Shown: positions 19,015-28,936, counted from the first letter of the stretch. The stretch is 64,000 bases of DNA from Halapricum desulfuricans (GCF_017094525.1 NZ_CP064788.1:806001-870000), one strand, 5' to 3'. Numbers and translations: made by a program. The notes: a model not told the origin generated them from the sequence alone.

Positions 19015-21080
19015 CACTCTTCCATCTCGCTTTTGGCGACCTCTGCGCCGGCGAACTCCAGCACCTCCCTGGCACCGTCGCGACTGTAGCCCTGATCGAT
19101 CAGCGCTTCGATCCAGGCGCTGCGTTCGTCCTCGCTCATCTCGCCGGAGGCGACCAGCGCCGAGAAGTTGATGTTGTGTTTCTTGTCCTCCCAGAGTTTG
19201 CGCTCCAGAGCCCGACGCAGGCGGTCGTTGTCCTGCGGATCGAAACTCTCGCCCTCGCGGGCGCGCCGTGAGACCCAGTTCGCGACCTCCTGGCGGAAGT
19301 CGTCCTTGCGGTCGCGGGGCAGCTCGAGCTTCTCCTCGACGCTGCGGAGGAACGTCTCGTCGGGTTCCTGCTCGCGGCCGGTAATCTCGTCTTCGACGGT
19401 GTCGTCGTCGATGTAGGCCATCACGTGATCCATGTACTTCTCGCCCTGGCGGCGGATCTCCTCGACGTCGTAGGCCAGCGCGTGGCGGACGTCCTCGATC
19501 GCCCGTTCGCGGTACTCCTCGCGGACGAGTTCGAGGTACCGGTAGTAGGTGTCGAAGCGGTCTTCGGGAATCGACCCGTGGTTTTCGAGGTTCTCCTCGA
19601 GGTGGGTGAACGTCGCGAGCGGCGAGAGGAACGCCCGATCGCGGTGCATCGAGTCCATGATCGCCTCGGCGATCTCGTCGCCGATGAACCGCGGACTGAC
19701 GCCGTCCATGCCCTCGCTGATCTCGGCGGCGGCGTCGCCCTCCTCGCGGAGTTTCCTGACGTCGACCTCGTCGCTCTCGCTCTCGCCGTTGTAGGCTTTG
19801 GCCTTCTGGAGCAAGTCGACGTTGCTGGCATCGGGTTCCTCGACCCGGGTCAGGACGCCGAACAGCCCCGCCATCTCCAGGGTGTGCGGTTCGACGGAGA
19901 TGTCCGGCAGGTCGGCGTTTCGCAGCATCTTCCGGTAGATCATCGCCTCGTCCTCGTAGCTCAACACGTAGGGGAAGTCGATACGCTTGGTGCGGTCGTT
20001 GAACGCCTCCATCTTCTCGTCGCCCTTCTTGTCCCTGTATTCGGGCATGTTCGTCCGGCCGACGATCACCTGGTCGATGTCGATCCGGGGGTTGTTCTTG
20101 GGCTTGATCGTCTGTTCCTGAGTGGCGTGCAGGAAGTCATAGAGGAACTCCCGCTGGAGTTTCAGCAGTTCCTCGCCGGAGAACAGCCCGCGGTTGGCGT
20201 TGCAGAAGGCTCCCGAGTAGTCGAACGCCCGCGGGTCCGACTCGCCGTAGATCGCGATCTTGCTGTAGTTGACGTCGCCGGTCAACTCGGTCTCGTCCTG
20301 GTTTTTCTTGTCTTTGGGTTCGAAGGTCTCGACGGCCTGGCGCATGTTCTCGTCGGCGACGAGTCGGACGATCTCGACGTGGTTCTCCAGGACAGTCTCC
20401 AGATCGTCGTCGTAGTACGCCAGCAGCCGGTCCATGTAGAACTCGCTGGCCGGGTCGAGGCTCTGCTCGTTGCGGATCGTGTACGGTGCGTCGAGGATCT
20501 CGTTGACGTCGTCCAGGATCGTCCGGCGCTGACCTTCCGGCACCAGCACGAGCGGGTCCTGGTTCATCGGCGACCGGACGGTGTCGTCGGCGGGGTCCTG
20601 ATCGGGGATGACGTCACAGAGGTTCGTCCACCGGAAGGTGTACATCCGGCCCGCCTCGCGGCGGGTGTAATCCTCGAAGTAGCGTCTGACCTGCCGGTCG
20701 AAGTCGGACTTGCCCGAACCGACCGGGCCCAGCAAGAGCTTGATCCGCTTTTGCGGCCCGAGTCCGCGGGCGCCGCTTTTGACCTTGTTGACGAACTCGT
20801 GGATCGACTCGTGGATGACCCGGCCGTAGAAGGTGTTCTCGCCGTCGGCGACGGGGTCTTCGGAGGCCAGTTTGTACTCGACGAGACCGGCGTCCTCGTC
20901 GTACTCGGTGCCGTAGTAGTCGAACATGTCCGCGACCCGCTGGTGTGCGCTGCGAGCGATCCGCGGCTCGTCGTAGAGCTGTTCGAGATACCACGTGAAG
21001 TCGTGGTGATCCCGCAGATCGGACGGGATCGACGCGCGGTACTCGTCGCTCAGCTCCGAGAGCGACTCCGGTTCACTCAT
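19014..21080 (-). CDS. prkA: PrkA family serine protein kinase (AAA+ type)
   Basis: 688 residues, close to the usual ~640-690. The Walker A is GPVGSGKS at 118-125; further PrkA blocks are GRMYTFRWTNLCDVIP, DYSGAFCNANRGLFSGEELLK, VIVGRTNMPEYRDK and IDFPYVLSYEDEA, with the kinase-like C-terminal domain after them. It heads the four-gene operon prkA-prkA2-yeaH-spoVR, whose genes all overlap or abut. Bacterial PrkA is a stress- or starvation-linked kinase, recently argued in some species to be an AAA+ protease-like factor (literature knowledge); the substrate in haloarchaea is unknown. Confidence 0.93.
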   Translation of the reverse strand: MSEPESLSELSDEYRASIPSDLRDHHDFTWYLEQLYDEPRIARSAHQRVADMFDYYGTEYDEDAGLVEYKLASEDPVADGENTFYGRVIHESIHEFVNKVKSGARGLGPQKRIKLLLGPVGSGKSDFDRQVRRYFEDYTRREAGRMYTFRWTNLCDVIPDQDPADDTVRSPMNQDPLVLVPEGQRRTILDDVNEILDAPYTIRNEQSLDPASEFYMDRLLAYYDDDLETVLENHVEIVRLVADENMRQAVETFEPKDKKNQDETELTGDVNYSKIAIYGESDPRAFDYSGAFCNANRGLFSGEELLKLQREFLYDFLHATQEQTIKPKNNPRIDIDQVIVGRTNMPEYRDKKGDEKMEAFNDRTKRIDFPYVLSYEDEAMIYRKMLRNADLPDISVEPHTLEMAGLFGVLTRVEEPDASNVDLLQKAKAYNGESESDEVDVRKLREEGDAAAEISEGMDGVSPRFIGDEIAEAIMDSMHRDRAFLSPLATFTHLEENLENHGSIPEDRFDTYYRYLELVREEYRERAIEDVRHALAYDVEEIRRQGEKYMDHVMAYIDDDTVEDEITGREQEPDETFLRSVEEKLELPRDRKDDFRQEVANWVSRRAREGESFDPQDNDRLRRALERKLWEDKKHNINFSALVASGEMSEDERSAWIEALIDQGYSRDGAREVLEFAGAEVAKSEMEE

Positions 21081-21454
21081 GGTATCACGCGTGGCGTTGC
21101 CCGCGTCCAGTCTCCGCGTGACTGGCCGTACGGGGCGGCAGGCCCGGACGCTGTTTCGGAGGGGTCGAACGTTGCTGGTCGCGCCCGGCGGTGGGGACCG
21201 GACCCGGGCGACCGTGTCGTGTCGTATGGTATCGTGTGTCGCATTTTCCGATACTGTAATACCTAAGGGGACCTCATTTACTTAAACCCTCGCTTTATCC
21301 GGGGTGTGAGTAACACGCACGGGTGGCGAAGAACGCAATCTGAAAGCGCCACGAAACCAGATCTGGTTATCTCCGTCCGGCCGCCTCTGCAACCATTTAT
21401 AAACCCATCGCTCCCGACCGGGAGGTTCTTTTCCATCGCGGCGGTGAGGCGACT
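21081..21454. other. Divergent intergenic region between prkA and the DUF5820-like gene
   Basis: 374 bp with no gene that I can support. On the minus strand an AT-rich element (TTTAAGTAAAT, about 21279-21289) could be the prkA TATA box; it would give a leader of about 170 nt, unusually long for this genome. On the plus strand TTTATAAA at 21396-21403 fits the gene at 21455 with a ~30-nt leader. Around 21210-21242 there is a run of short GTGTCGT/GTATGGTATCGTGTGTCG near-repeats whose meaning is unclear. Confidence 0.5.
21396..21403 (+). promoter_or_regulatory. TATA box of the DUF5820-like gene
   Basis: TTTATAAA, 52 bp before the ATG at 21455; the expected leader of ~30 nt contains GGTGAGG just ahead of the start, which could act as a Shine-Dalgarno site. 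Confidence 0.5.
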
Positions 21455-21856
21455 ATGGAACTGGCGAGTGCGCTGCCCGACGGGTGGTCGGTCTGGAGCG
21501 AGGAGGCGGGGCGGGCCGTGGTCGTCTACCGGCCGGGCGTCTTCGATAGCGAGGCGTTCCCGCCGCCGTGTCTGCCGACGCTGTATCTCACGAAGGGGTC
21601 GCGTGGTCGCCGTCCAGGCAGACCCGAACCGGCTCCGGACGATCCCTGGTACGTGACGCTGTCGCTGGAGCCGGACGTGACGGCCGATCGCCGGCGGTTC
21701 GACGACCGCAAGGTAGCGGTCGAGGAAACGGTCGAACTGGCGAAAGCCTTCGCCGACGGCGAGTTCGACTACCGGTCGCTGTATCAGGTCCCGCGCGAGC
21801 GATACCTCGATAAACTCGACGAGCTGACGGGACGTGGGACAAATTCGACGGGCTGA
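21455..21856 (+). CDS. Small conserved haloarchaeal protein (DUF5820-like)
   Basis: 133 residues, cytosolic, no signal or membrane segment. The pattern LPDGWSVWSEE, VVVYRPGVFDSEAFPPPCLPTLY and DDPWYVTLSLEPDV resembles a haloarchaeal family that I recall as DUF5820; the assignment is from memory and moderate. No function is known. A C-terminal segment (YRSLYQVPRERYLDKLDEL) is likely helical. It is followed 70 bp later by a UPF0179 gene on the same strand, which has its own AT-rich start region, so an operon is possible but not shown. Confidence 0.65.
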   Translation: MELASALPDGWSVWSEEAGRAVVVYRPGVFDSEAFPPPCLPTLYLTKGSRGRRPGRPEPAPDDPWYVTLSLEPDVTADRRRFDDRKVAVEETVELAKAFADGEFDYRSLYQVPRERYLDKLDELTGRGTNSTG

Positions 21857-21926
21857 CCGGCGGGGGCAGACTCGACGAGGTGGCCGGGCGAGAAACTTAA
21901 TCGGCTCGGGGGTGTACTGACGGTCG

Positions 21927-22379
21927 ATGGCTCAGCTCACGCTCGTCGGCACGCGCCTGGCGGAGGTCGGTCAGACGTTCGTCTATCAGGGGCCTGCCGA
22001 GGCCTGTGAGGGGTGTCCCTACCGCGATCAGTGTCTCAACCTCACCGCGGGCCGCAAGTACGAGATCGTCACAGTCAGAGAGAACGCCAGCGTGCTCGAC
22101 TGTGGCGTCCACGACACCGGCGTGCAGGCCGTCGAGGTCGAACCCGCTTCGATCCGGGCGAACGTCGCCTCGAAGGGCGCTTACGCCGGGAGCAAGTCCC
22201 AGCTCGAAGGGCCCTGCCCGTACACGGACTGCCCCAGCCACGAGTACTGCGAGCCCGCCGGTGCCGAGTTCGACGAGCAGTACACGATCGACGAGGTGTT
22301 CGGCGAGCCGCCACACGACTACTGTATGCTGGATCGGGACCTGACGCTCGTCGAGTTCGCGCCCCCTGACGACGCTTGA
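21927..22379 (+). CDS. UPF0179 family protein
   Basis: 150 residues with at least ten cysteines in conserved groups: CEGCPYRDQC near residue 28, LDCGVHDTGVQAVEV, a CPYTDCPSHEYC cluster, and C-terminal HDYCMLDRDL. These are hallmarks of archaeal UPF0179, probably a metal-binding protein; no activity is known. The start at 21927 follows the sequence AACTTAATCGGCTCGGG, which may hold its promoter. Confidence 0.88.
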   Translation: MAQLTLVGTRLAEVGQTFVYQGPAEACEGCPYRDQCLNLTAGRKYEIVTVRENASVLDCGVHDTGVQAVEVEPASIRANVASKGAYAGSKSQLEGPCPYTDCPSHEYCEPAGAEFDEQYTIDEVFGEPPHDYCMLDRDLTLVEFAPPDDA

Positions 22380-22413
22380 CCGGGCCACCGACCGCACACC
22401 GTCACGTTTCCTG

Positions 22414-23202
22414 CTAGGCGGAACTGTCCCGCTTTTTCGCCGTGTACCCGAAGACGTCCTCGTAGCCGTACGCAGACAGCAACACGGGGTAGAACGGTTC
22501 GTCGGCGACGACGCGCTCGCCGTCGGCCGCGGCGAAGGCGTCGCCGGCCTCGACGCGCTCGAAGTTCGAGACGCAGACCTCGTATTTCTCTGCCTCTCGT
22601 TTCGGGACGACGTCGTCGAGCCTGTAGACGTCTTTCTCGTGCGGTTCGAGCGGCGGTTGGTCAGCCAGCACGCCGGTCGCCCGCAGGAACTCCCGGACGA
22701 TCCGGGTGGCGTTGTCCGCGGCGACCGTCGACCCCTGATAGCCGGCCTCGACCTCGACGAGCGTCTCGACAGACTGGAACAGTCGCCCGTCGTCGAACGG
22801 GCCGGTCTCGACGATCGCATCGACCGGCAGCCGACGCGCCAGTTCCTCCGACCGGCCGCCCGCCTGTTCGACGATCGCGAACGGCTCCTCGTAGGACTGC
22901 GTCGAGTGCAGCGCCAGCGTCGTACAGCCGTCGAGCTCGGCCGTCAGCTCGGCCGCGAGCCGAGACTCGTGTGTCGAACCGTCGGGATCGCCCGGAAACG
23001 TCCGGTTGAGGTCCTCCTCGCAGTAGCGCTGTTCGGCCGCCAGCGCTCGCTCGTTCGCGACGATCAACTTTACCGGTCGCTCGATGGGAGGGTCAGACGC
23101 CAGGAGGCGATCGATCGCCGTCACGCCACAGGGCTCGTCACCGTGGATGGCCCCGACGACGGCGACGGCCGGTTCGCCGGTGCCGAGCTGTTCTATCCGC
23201 AT
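22414..23202 (-). CDS. Succinylglutamate desuccinylase/aspartoacylase-family deacylase
   Basis: 262 residues. Zinc-carboxypeptidase fold of the AspA/AstE group: VVGAIHGDEPCG carries the metal ligands H20 and E23, EEDLNRTFPG is the substrate-binding Asn-Arg block, and LHSTQSYEEPF supplies the third ligand His. The ETLVEVEAGYQGS block holds the likely catalytic Glu. The true substrate cannot be told from the sequence. A TATA box lies 30 bp upstream, and the gene is divergent from the chemoreceptor-like gene. Confidence 0.85.
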   Translation of the reverse strand: MRIEQLGTGEPAVAVVGAIHGDEPCGVTAIDRLLASDPPIERPVKLIVANERALAAEQRYCEEDLNRTFPGDPDGSTHESRLAAELTAELDGCTTLALHSTQSYEEPFAIVEQAGGRSEELARRLPVDAIVETGPFDDGRLFQSVETLVEVEAGYQGSTVAADNATRIVREFLRATGVLADQPPLEPHEKDVYRLDDVVPKREAEKYEVCVSNFERVEAGDAFAAADGERVVADEPFYPVLLSAYGYEDVFGYTAKKRDSSA

Positions 23203-23227
23203 TCGTCATCGGATTGGGCAGTCGGTC

Positions 23228-23236
23228 ATTTATATT
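23228..23236 (-). promoter_or_regulatory. TATA box of the deacylase gene
   Basis: AATATAAAT on the minus strand, 30 bp before the ATG at 23202. Confidence 0.5.
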
Positions 23237-23328
23237 GCTCGACTGGACTCCGGGCGGAGCCGACAGACGTCACGGATAAACGCCAACGCGGATCGCTCGA
23301 CGAACTGCCCAATCAATTGGCTGTTAGC

Positions 23329-23337
23329 TTTTTATAT
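23329..23337 (+). promoter_or_regulatory. TATA box of the chemoreceptor-like gene
   Basis: TTTTTATAT centred 27 bp before the ATG at 23360; leaderless spacing. Confidence 0.55.
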
Positions 23338-23359
23338 CTGCGCCAGGAAATATGGGTAG

Positions 23360-24325
23360 ATGTCTGAATCAAATATCGATCGAGACATCGACCGGGATAT
23401 CGACGAACTCAAGGAGAATATCGACCGGAGCGCGGGATACGACCACGAGGCCGCGAGCGAGATCCAGACTTCGGTTGCGAAATTGGAAGACTCCTCGGTC
23501 GAGATCGCCGAACAGGCGGACTACATCAAGGAACTCACCGCCGAACAGTATCGGGGGATCGACAAGGTCTCCGACGAGATATCGAATCTCAGTGCGGCCG
23601 TCGAAGAGGTGGCCTCCTCGACGCAGCAGGTCTCGTCGTCCAGTCAGGAGGCCGAGCGGCTCGCCGAACGGGGGCAAGGCGTCGCCGACGAGACGATCGA
23701 CGTGATGGAATCGATCAGAGAGGCGTCCGAGAGCGTCAGCGAAGACGTCCGAACGATCCAGGAAAGCGTCGAAGAAATCGATGAGGTCGTCGAAATTATC
23801 AACGATATCGCCGACCAGACGAACATGCTGGCACTGAACGCCTCGATCGAGGCTGCTCGTGCGGGTGAGGCCGGTGAGGGGTTCGGCGTCGTCGCTGACG
23901 AGGTGAAATCGCTGGCCGAGCAGGCCCAACAGGAGGCTACCAGGATAGAAGAGATGGTCGCGGACATCCAGGGCGATACCGAGAACGCCGTCGCCAGTCT
24001 CGAAGAGAACAACGAGGAGATCGAACGCGGACTCGACAGCGTCGGCGAGGCCGTCGACATCCTCGAAGAGCTCGGCGAGGCGGTTCAGGAAATCAACGCC
24101 GGGATCCAGGAGGTCGCTGATGCCACCGACGAGCAGGCCGCCTCGGCCGAGGAGATCGCCAGTATGGTCGATCAGTCGACGACTAACGCCGAGGAGATCG
24201 CAGACGAGGTCGAGCGGATCGTCGTCGAGATCGACGACCAGACCGGACAGATCGTCGATATCAATCAGGCTGTCGACGACCTCGTCGAGGATCTCGCCCG
24301 CAACACTGCCACAGCCGACGACTAG
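23360..24325 (+). CDS. Soluble methyl-accepting chemotaxis-type signalling protein
   Basis: 321 residues, almost all one long antiparallel coiled coil. The CheA/CheW-binding hairpin tip is complete ([21 protein letters not shown], near residues 152-172, followed by [15 protein letters not shown]). There is no transmembrane segment, no HAMP domain and no recognisable sensor domain; the N-terminus is only ~25 charged residues, with a [15 protein letters not shown] stretch. It may be a cytosolic transducer that works with a separate sensor. Its TAG stop overlaps the convergent ahcY TAG in a shared CTAG. Confidence 0.85.
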   Translation: MSESNIDRDIDRDIDELKENIDRSAGYDHEAASEIQTSVAKLEDSSVEIAEQADYIKELTAEQYRGIDKVSDEISNLSAAVEEVASSTQQVSSSSQEAERLAERGQGVADETIDVMESIREASESVSEDVRTIQESVEEIDEVVEIINDIADQTNMLALNASIEAARAGEAGEGFGVVADEVKSLAEQAQQEATRIEEMVADIQGDTENAVASLEENNEEIERGLDSVGEAVDILEELGEAVQEINAGIQEVADATDEQAASAEEIASMVDQSTTNAEEIADEVERIVVEIDDQTGQIVDINQAVDDLVEDLARNTATADD

Positions 24326-25602
24326 GTCCCGTGCTGCCAGGAGTCCATGTACTCGCGCTGTTCCGGGGTTAGCTCGTCGATCTCGATGCCTTCCGCGTCC
24401 AGTTTGATCTCCGCAACCTCGCGGTCGAGTCGGTCGGGAATCTCGTGGACGCCGGCGTCGTACTGGTCGCCATTGGTCGCCATCTCCCGGGCGGCGACCG
24501 CCTGGATCCCGAAGCTCTGGTCCATCACTTCGACCGGGTGGCCCTCGGCTTTCGGCGCGGCGAGGTTGACCAGCCGTCCCTCCGCGAGGACGTTGAGCTG
24601 GCGACCGTCGGGCATGACGTAGCCGGTGACTCCGTCGCGCGCCTCGACAACCTCTTCAGCCATCGATTCGAGGTGCTCGAGGTTGATCTCGACGTCGAAG
24701 TGGCCGGCGTTGGCCAGCAACACACCGTCCTGCATGACCTCGAAGTGCTGTTCGGTGATGACGTCGCGGTTGCCGGTCGTCGTCACGAAGATGTCGCCGT
24801 CCCGTGCGGCCTCGTCCATCGTCGTGACCTCGAAGCCCTCCATGTGGGCTTCCAGTGCCTGGCGCGGGTCGATTTCAGTGACGATCACGTCGGCGTTCAT
24901 ACCCGAGGCCTTCTTGGCGACGCCCTTGCCACACTGGCCGTAGCCGCCGACGACGACGGTCTTGCCGGCGATCGAGAGGTTCGTCGTGAGCTCGATCGCG
25001 ACCATCGAGGCCTCGCCGGTCCCGTGGACGTTGTCGAACAGTCGCTTCATCGGCGTGTCGTTGACGGCGAACATCGGATACTCGAGCGCGCCGTCATCGT
25101 CCATCGCCCGCAGGCGGTGGACGCCCGTGGTCGTCTCCTCACAGCCGCCGATGATCGAGTCGATCAACTCGGGATACTCCTCGTGGACGAGAAAGACCAG
25201 GTCTGCCCCGTCGTCGACGGTGATGGTCGGGTCGTGGTCGATCACGCTGTGCATCGCGTCGTAGTAGGCCTCGTCGTCGACGCCGCGCTTGGCGTAGGAG
25301 GTGATGTTCTCGTGTGCGTCAAGCGCCGCGCTCACGTCGTCGTGAGTCGACAGCGGGTTACACCCCGTGATCGCGACCTCCGCCCCCGCGGCCGCCAGTG
25401 CCTCCGTCAGGACGGCCGTTGTGGCCTCGACGTGCATCGCCATTGCGACCGTCTCGCCGGCCAGTGGCTGGTCGGCCTCGAAGTCCTCGCGAAGCGACTC
25501 GACGATTGACATGTGCTGGCGGGCCCAGTCGATCTTCTTGCGCCCTGATTCGACTGCTGACTCGACGTCTTCGAGCTGCTCGGAGATAGACGCTCCTGTC
25601 AT
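24322..25602 (-). CDS. ahcY: Adenosylhomocysteinase
   Basis: 426 residues. S-adenosylhomocysteine hydrolase blocks are clear: [55 protein letters not shown], and the NAD-binding [16 protein letters not shown]. It breaks S-adenosylhomocysteine into adenosine and homocysteine and so recycles the product of methyl transfer. It lacks the long C-terminal insertion of some bacterial forms, as do other archaeal enzymes. ATG at 25602 was chosen; an ATG nine codons upstream is less likely. Confidence 0.95.
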   Translation of the reverse strand: MTGASISEQLEDVESAVESGRKKIDWARQHMSIVESLREDFEADQPLAGETVAMAMHVEATTAVLTEALAAAGAEVAITGCNPLSTHDDVSAALDAHENITSYAKRGVDDEAYYDAMHSVIDHDPTITVDDGADLVFLVHEEYPELIDSIIGGCEETTTGVHRLRAMDDDGALEYPMFAVNDTPMKRLFDNVHGTGEASMVAIELTTNLSIAGKTVVVGGYGQCGKGVAKKASGMNADVIVTEIDPRQALEAHMEGFEVTTMDEAARDGDIFVTTTGNRDVITEQHFEVMQDGVLLANAGHFDVEINLEHLESMAEEVVEARDGVTGYVMPDGRQLNVLAEGRLVNLAAPKAEGHPVEVMDQSFGIQAVAAREMATNGDQYDAGVHEIPDRLDREVAEIKLDAEGIEIDELTPEQREYMDSWQHGT

Positions 25603-25692
25603 GGTCCGAACAACGGACACCGGTGGCAAAACCCTACCGAAGCGCAGTCGCTAGTTTCGAGAGGGCGACCCGATCGCTCACAGGGCGACATA

Positions 25693-27432
25693 CTACGACG
25701 ACTCCGCGCGTGGAAGTGACACCGTGAATATCGACCCCCGTGGCTCGTTGTCTTCGACGCTCACTGAACCGCCGTACCGTTCGACGAGCGTCCTGACGAG
25801 GTAGAGTCCGATGCCGGTCCCCTCGCTGTCGAGGCCGGTTTCTCCTTTCGAAAATAACTGCTCTTTGTGGACGTCTGGAATGCCGGGCCCGTTGTCGGCG
25901 ATCGAAACACGAACCCGATCGTCTCGTTCGGTCGCCGAGACGACTACCTCGGGCTGTTCCGTATCGTTGTGCTGAACGGCGTTTTTCAGTAGATTGCGAA
26001 ACACGGATCCCAGCATCTCGTCTCCCGTGACCGATACGTTTGGGATCGACCCCTCAGCTGCGATCGATACACTGTCGAACGAATCGCTAACTTTCTCGAT
26101 TTCGTCAGTGAGTACGGCTCTCACGTTCACCGGCTCGAACTCCGACTCGGGTTCGAGCATCACGGTGGCGAGTTCCCGGGCCGATTTCGTCAGGTCGACC
26201 GCGTGGTCAGCGTTTTCAGTTATCATCTCCAGATATCGGGCTTCGTCATCCGTCATTTCCGCCTTCGTTGCCAGAAGGTCGGCTCCACCCAACACGCTCT
26301 GGAGGTGATTTCTGATGTCGTGTCGGACCATCTGATCCAGCACCGCGATATTGTCTCGCTGTCGCTTGACTTGTTCTTGGGCCCGTTTGCGCGCAGTGAT
26401 CTCGCGGACGACGAACAGCGTACCGAGGGTCTGTTCGCTGCTCGTAGTGAACTTCGAGGTCGAGACTTCCAGCGTTCTCGTGTCGCCATCGGGACCGTCA
26501 ACTGCTACTTCGAACGGTGGCGCATCGTCACCTGCTTCGAGGGCCTGTCCATCAGGCTCAGCGAACAGCTCTGATATTTTCGTGCCGACGAGTGCGGTCT
26601 CGGCGTCGAGCAACGACCGAGCGCGTGCGTTGACGTCGATGATCTCCCCGCCGGTGTCGACGAGCAAATACCCCTCTCGCATCGTTTCGATCGCGCGAGA
26701 ACGGGCCAGCGCTTTCGTATCGAAGGTCTCGTACCGGAACGCCGCATAGCCCACACCTGCCATCCCGATCGAAAACGACGCCGGCGTCAGGATCGTGCCC
26801 GGTGTCTCGAACGGGAGGATATCGAACGTCTGGACGACGGACAACAGCATCGGCGCAAAGATAGCTGGGACCAGAACCGCAGTCTGCCTCCGGCTGAGAC
26901 TCGAGTCGGTCCATGTCCGATACACGATATACGAGAGTCCGGCCGTCGCGACGATATAAAACGCCGAGAGGTACGCGACGTAGATTGGACTCTCACCGTG
27001 GCTGATCACGGAGAACGCTCCGAACGAGACCAGCTGTGGGTCCTCGAACAGGACAGGTACGGGATCGGTAAACAGCAAGACGAACACCGGCAACAACCCC
27101 ACGCCGATGACGGACACCGTCTTTCGATTCACCCATCGACGCGCGTTCCCCATCGAGAGCGCATAGAGCAACACCGCAGGCGCAGTCGTGAACGACCCGA
27201 AGTGAAGCAACTTGTACGCCCAGTAGGACAGTCTGTAGGTCGTCGCAGTAAGTTGCAACAGCGCGAAGAACACCCAGACGGTGATCGCCGCCGCCAGAGC
27301 CGTGAAGGTCGTCACCTGCTTGGTCCGTCCAAACTTGTCGATATAATACAGTCCGTAGGCCGTCGTCAGTAGTCCGACCTCAGTCGCCAGTAGAACGAGA
27401 ATCAACGGGAGATGGAGCTGGAAAGACTGCAC
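25693..27432 (-). CDS. Membrane histidine kinase with 7TM sensor and PAS domain
   Basis: 579 residues. Residues ~8-230 hold seven hydrophobic segments of the 7TM histidine-kinase N-terminal type, followed by a PAS domain (~245-345), a dimerisation domain with H-box VRHDIRNHLQSVLGG (H371), and an ATPase domain with N box FRNLLKNAVQHND, G1 DNGPGIP and G2 GTGIGLYLV. GTG at 27432 was chosen because a strong TATA box lies 27 bp upstream. No response regulator is next to it, so the partner is elsewhere. Confidence 0.9.
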   Translation of the reverse strand: MQSFQLHLPLILVLLATEVGLLTTAYGLYYIDKFGRTKQVTTFTALAAAITVWVFFALLQLTATTYRLSYWAYKLLHFGSFTTAPAVLLYALSMGNARRWVNRKTVSVIGVGLLPVFVLLFTDPVPVLFEDPQLVSFGAFSVISHGESPIYVAYLSAFYIVATAGLSYIVYRTWTDSSLSRRQTAVLVPAIFAPMLLSVVQTFDILPFETPGTILTPASFSIGMAGVGYAAFRYETFDTKALARSRAIETMREGYLLVDTGGEIIDVNARARSLLDAETALVGTKISELFAEPDGQALEAGDDAPPFEVAVDGPDGDTRTLEVSTSKFTTSSEQTLGTLFVVREITARKRAQEQVKRQRDNIAVLDQMVRHDIRNHLQSVLGGADLLATKAEMTDDEARYLEMITENADHAVDLTKSARELATVMLEPESEFEPVNVRAVLTDEIEKVSDSFDSVSIAAEGSIPNVSVTGDEMLGSVFRNLLKNAVQHNDTEQPEVVVSATERDDRVRVSIADNGPGIPDVHKEQLFSKGETGLDSEGTGIGLYLVRTLVERYGGSVSVEDNEPRGSIFTVSLPRAESS

Positions 27433-27451
27433 ACTATATGTCAGTGTGAGC

Positions 27452-27465
27452 GATTATATAAAATC
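27452..27465 (-). promoter_or_regulatory. TATA box of the 7TM histidine kinase gene
   Basis: GATTTTATATAATC on the minus strand, a very good box, about 27 bp before the GTG at 27432. Confidence 0.6.
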
Positions 27466-27506
27466 TTACCTGTCCACAGCGGGACAGCGCTTCAGCGGTG
27501 AGTTGC

Positions 27507-28784
27507 TCACTCTGCGAGATACGCCTCAGTGAGGAACGGCTCGGTTTCGCCCTCGACCGCGAGCACGTCCAGCGCGGTCACGACAGCCCCGACACCGAGC
27601 AAGCCCGACAGGCTGGGTTCGGTCCGGCCGTCGTCGCCGGAGACGAGTTCCTTCACGTAGAGGCCCCCCTCGCCGTCGAGTTCGATCGTCGCGTGGGTCT
27701 CGTCCTCGAGGTCGCCCTTGATGTCGTATACCTCCCGCGTCCGGTCGATGTCGGCCCGGCGGTGATCGACCCGCTGGGGCGTCCGCTGGGTGATCGTCGC
27801 ACCGCGGAGGTCGTCCAGGGCCGCCTGCAGGTCCGCGTCGGCCACGGGCCCGTCGAACTCGACGGCCATCCGGTAGGTCTTGGACGCCTCGTGTTCCTTG
27901 ACCCGTTCGACCATCTCGTAGGTCGGGATCGCCAGATCGGTCACCTCGACCTTCCCCTCGGCGTAGTCGTTGATCGCCGCTTCGAGCGCTTCGGGATCGA
28001 CCTCGCGAGTGTGGGGATCTTCGACTTCGATGACGAACGGCCGGCCCGTCCCGAGCATGAGCGCGTCGACGTCCTCGCGGCCCGCCCCGTGGAAGGTCGC
28101 GGACTCGCCCTCGTAGGCCTCGACGACCGGCGGCGCTGTCAGCTGTTCGACGCTCTCGTCGTACCGGAAGCCGGTCCCGTCACAGCCCGGACACTCCGCC
28201 CCGCGTTTCAGGCCGGTCCCGCCACACTCGTTGCAGGGCCACTTCGTCTGGGGAATGTCCCGTTCGAGTTTCCTGTAGCGACCGTAGACGAACGCGGAGT
28301 TGACCTGCAGCTCGACCTCGTCGGTGCCGAGATCGAGCAACAGCTGGACGTCCGGTCGCTCGAAGTCGACCTCGGCGTCGACCTCCCGGCCGAAGCGCTT
28401 GCCGACTTCCCGGTTGAGTTCGGCCTTCAGCGGCTCGCCGGCGTCCTCGGGCAAGCCCACGTCGTCCCGGAGGAGGGTGTCGTTTTCCTCGAGCATCGGC
28501 GGGACGCGCGTCCCGACCTGGTAGGTGTCGAACGCGTAGTCGGCGACGGCCCGGACCGCGCGATCGACCCACGTCCCGATCCGGTCCGACTCGCCCTCAC
28601 AGACCCAGCAGTCGTCGGGTTCCTCGTAGGGTTCGTCGTCTTCGAGCGCGACGGTCGTGCGAAGCGCGCGCCCGCGCTCGGCGTTGGTCAGCCCGAAACT
28701 CCGGTCGGCGACCAGCCGGCCCAGACAGGCGTCACAGACGGGACCGGTCGCCAGCGCGTCGCGTGCGATCTCCAGGACGGTCAT
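27507..28784 (-). CDS. pus10: tRNA pseudouridine(54/55) synthase Pus10
   Basis: 425 residues. The N-terminal THUMP-like half has zinc cysteines (VCDACLGRL at residues ~16-24 and CWVCEGE near 59). A further CNECGGTG...CPGCDGTGF pair of knuckles lies in the middle. The C-terminal catalytic half has FHGAGREDVDALMLGTGRPF, which contains the catalytic Asp, and KTYRMAVEFDGPV, and ends with the TALDVLAVEGE block. It makes pseudouridine at positions 54 and 55 of archaeal tRNA. Single gene. Confidence 0.93.
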   Translation of the reverse strand: MTVLEIARDALATGPVCDACLGRLVADRSFGLTNAERGRALRTTVALEDDEPYEEPDDCWVCEGESDRIGTWVDRAVRAVADYAFDTYQVGTRVPPMLEENDTLLRDDVGLPEDAGEPLKAELNREVGKRFGREVDAEVDFERPDVQLLLDLGTDEVELQVNSAFVYGRYRKLERDIPQTKWPCNECGGTGLKRGAECPGCDGTGFRYDESVEQLTAPPVVEAYEGESATFHGAGREDVDALMLGTGRPFVIEVEDPHTREVDPEALEAAINDYAEGKVEVTDLAIPTYEMVERVKEHEASKTYRMAVEFDGPVADADLQAALDDLRGATITQRTPQRVDHRRADIDRTREVYDIKGDLEDETHATIELDGEGGLYVKELVSGDDGRTEPSLSGLLGVGAVVTALDVLAVEGETEPFLTEAYLAE

Positions 28785-28936
28785 CGATCCCGTATCGCCG
28801 TCCGAAACGTAATTCCCTTTCGAGTCGTCGCCGACGGCCTCTCTGCCCTGTCACCGCTACCAGCAAGACGATCCGATGACGGGGACGTCACCGAAATCGC
28901 GGTTCGGCTGGGAGCGCCCTTACCTCTCCTGTCTCG

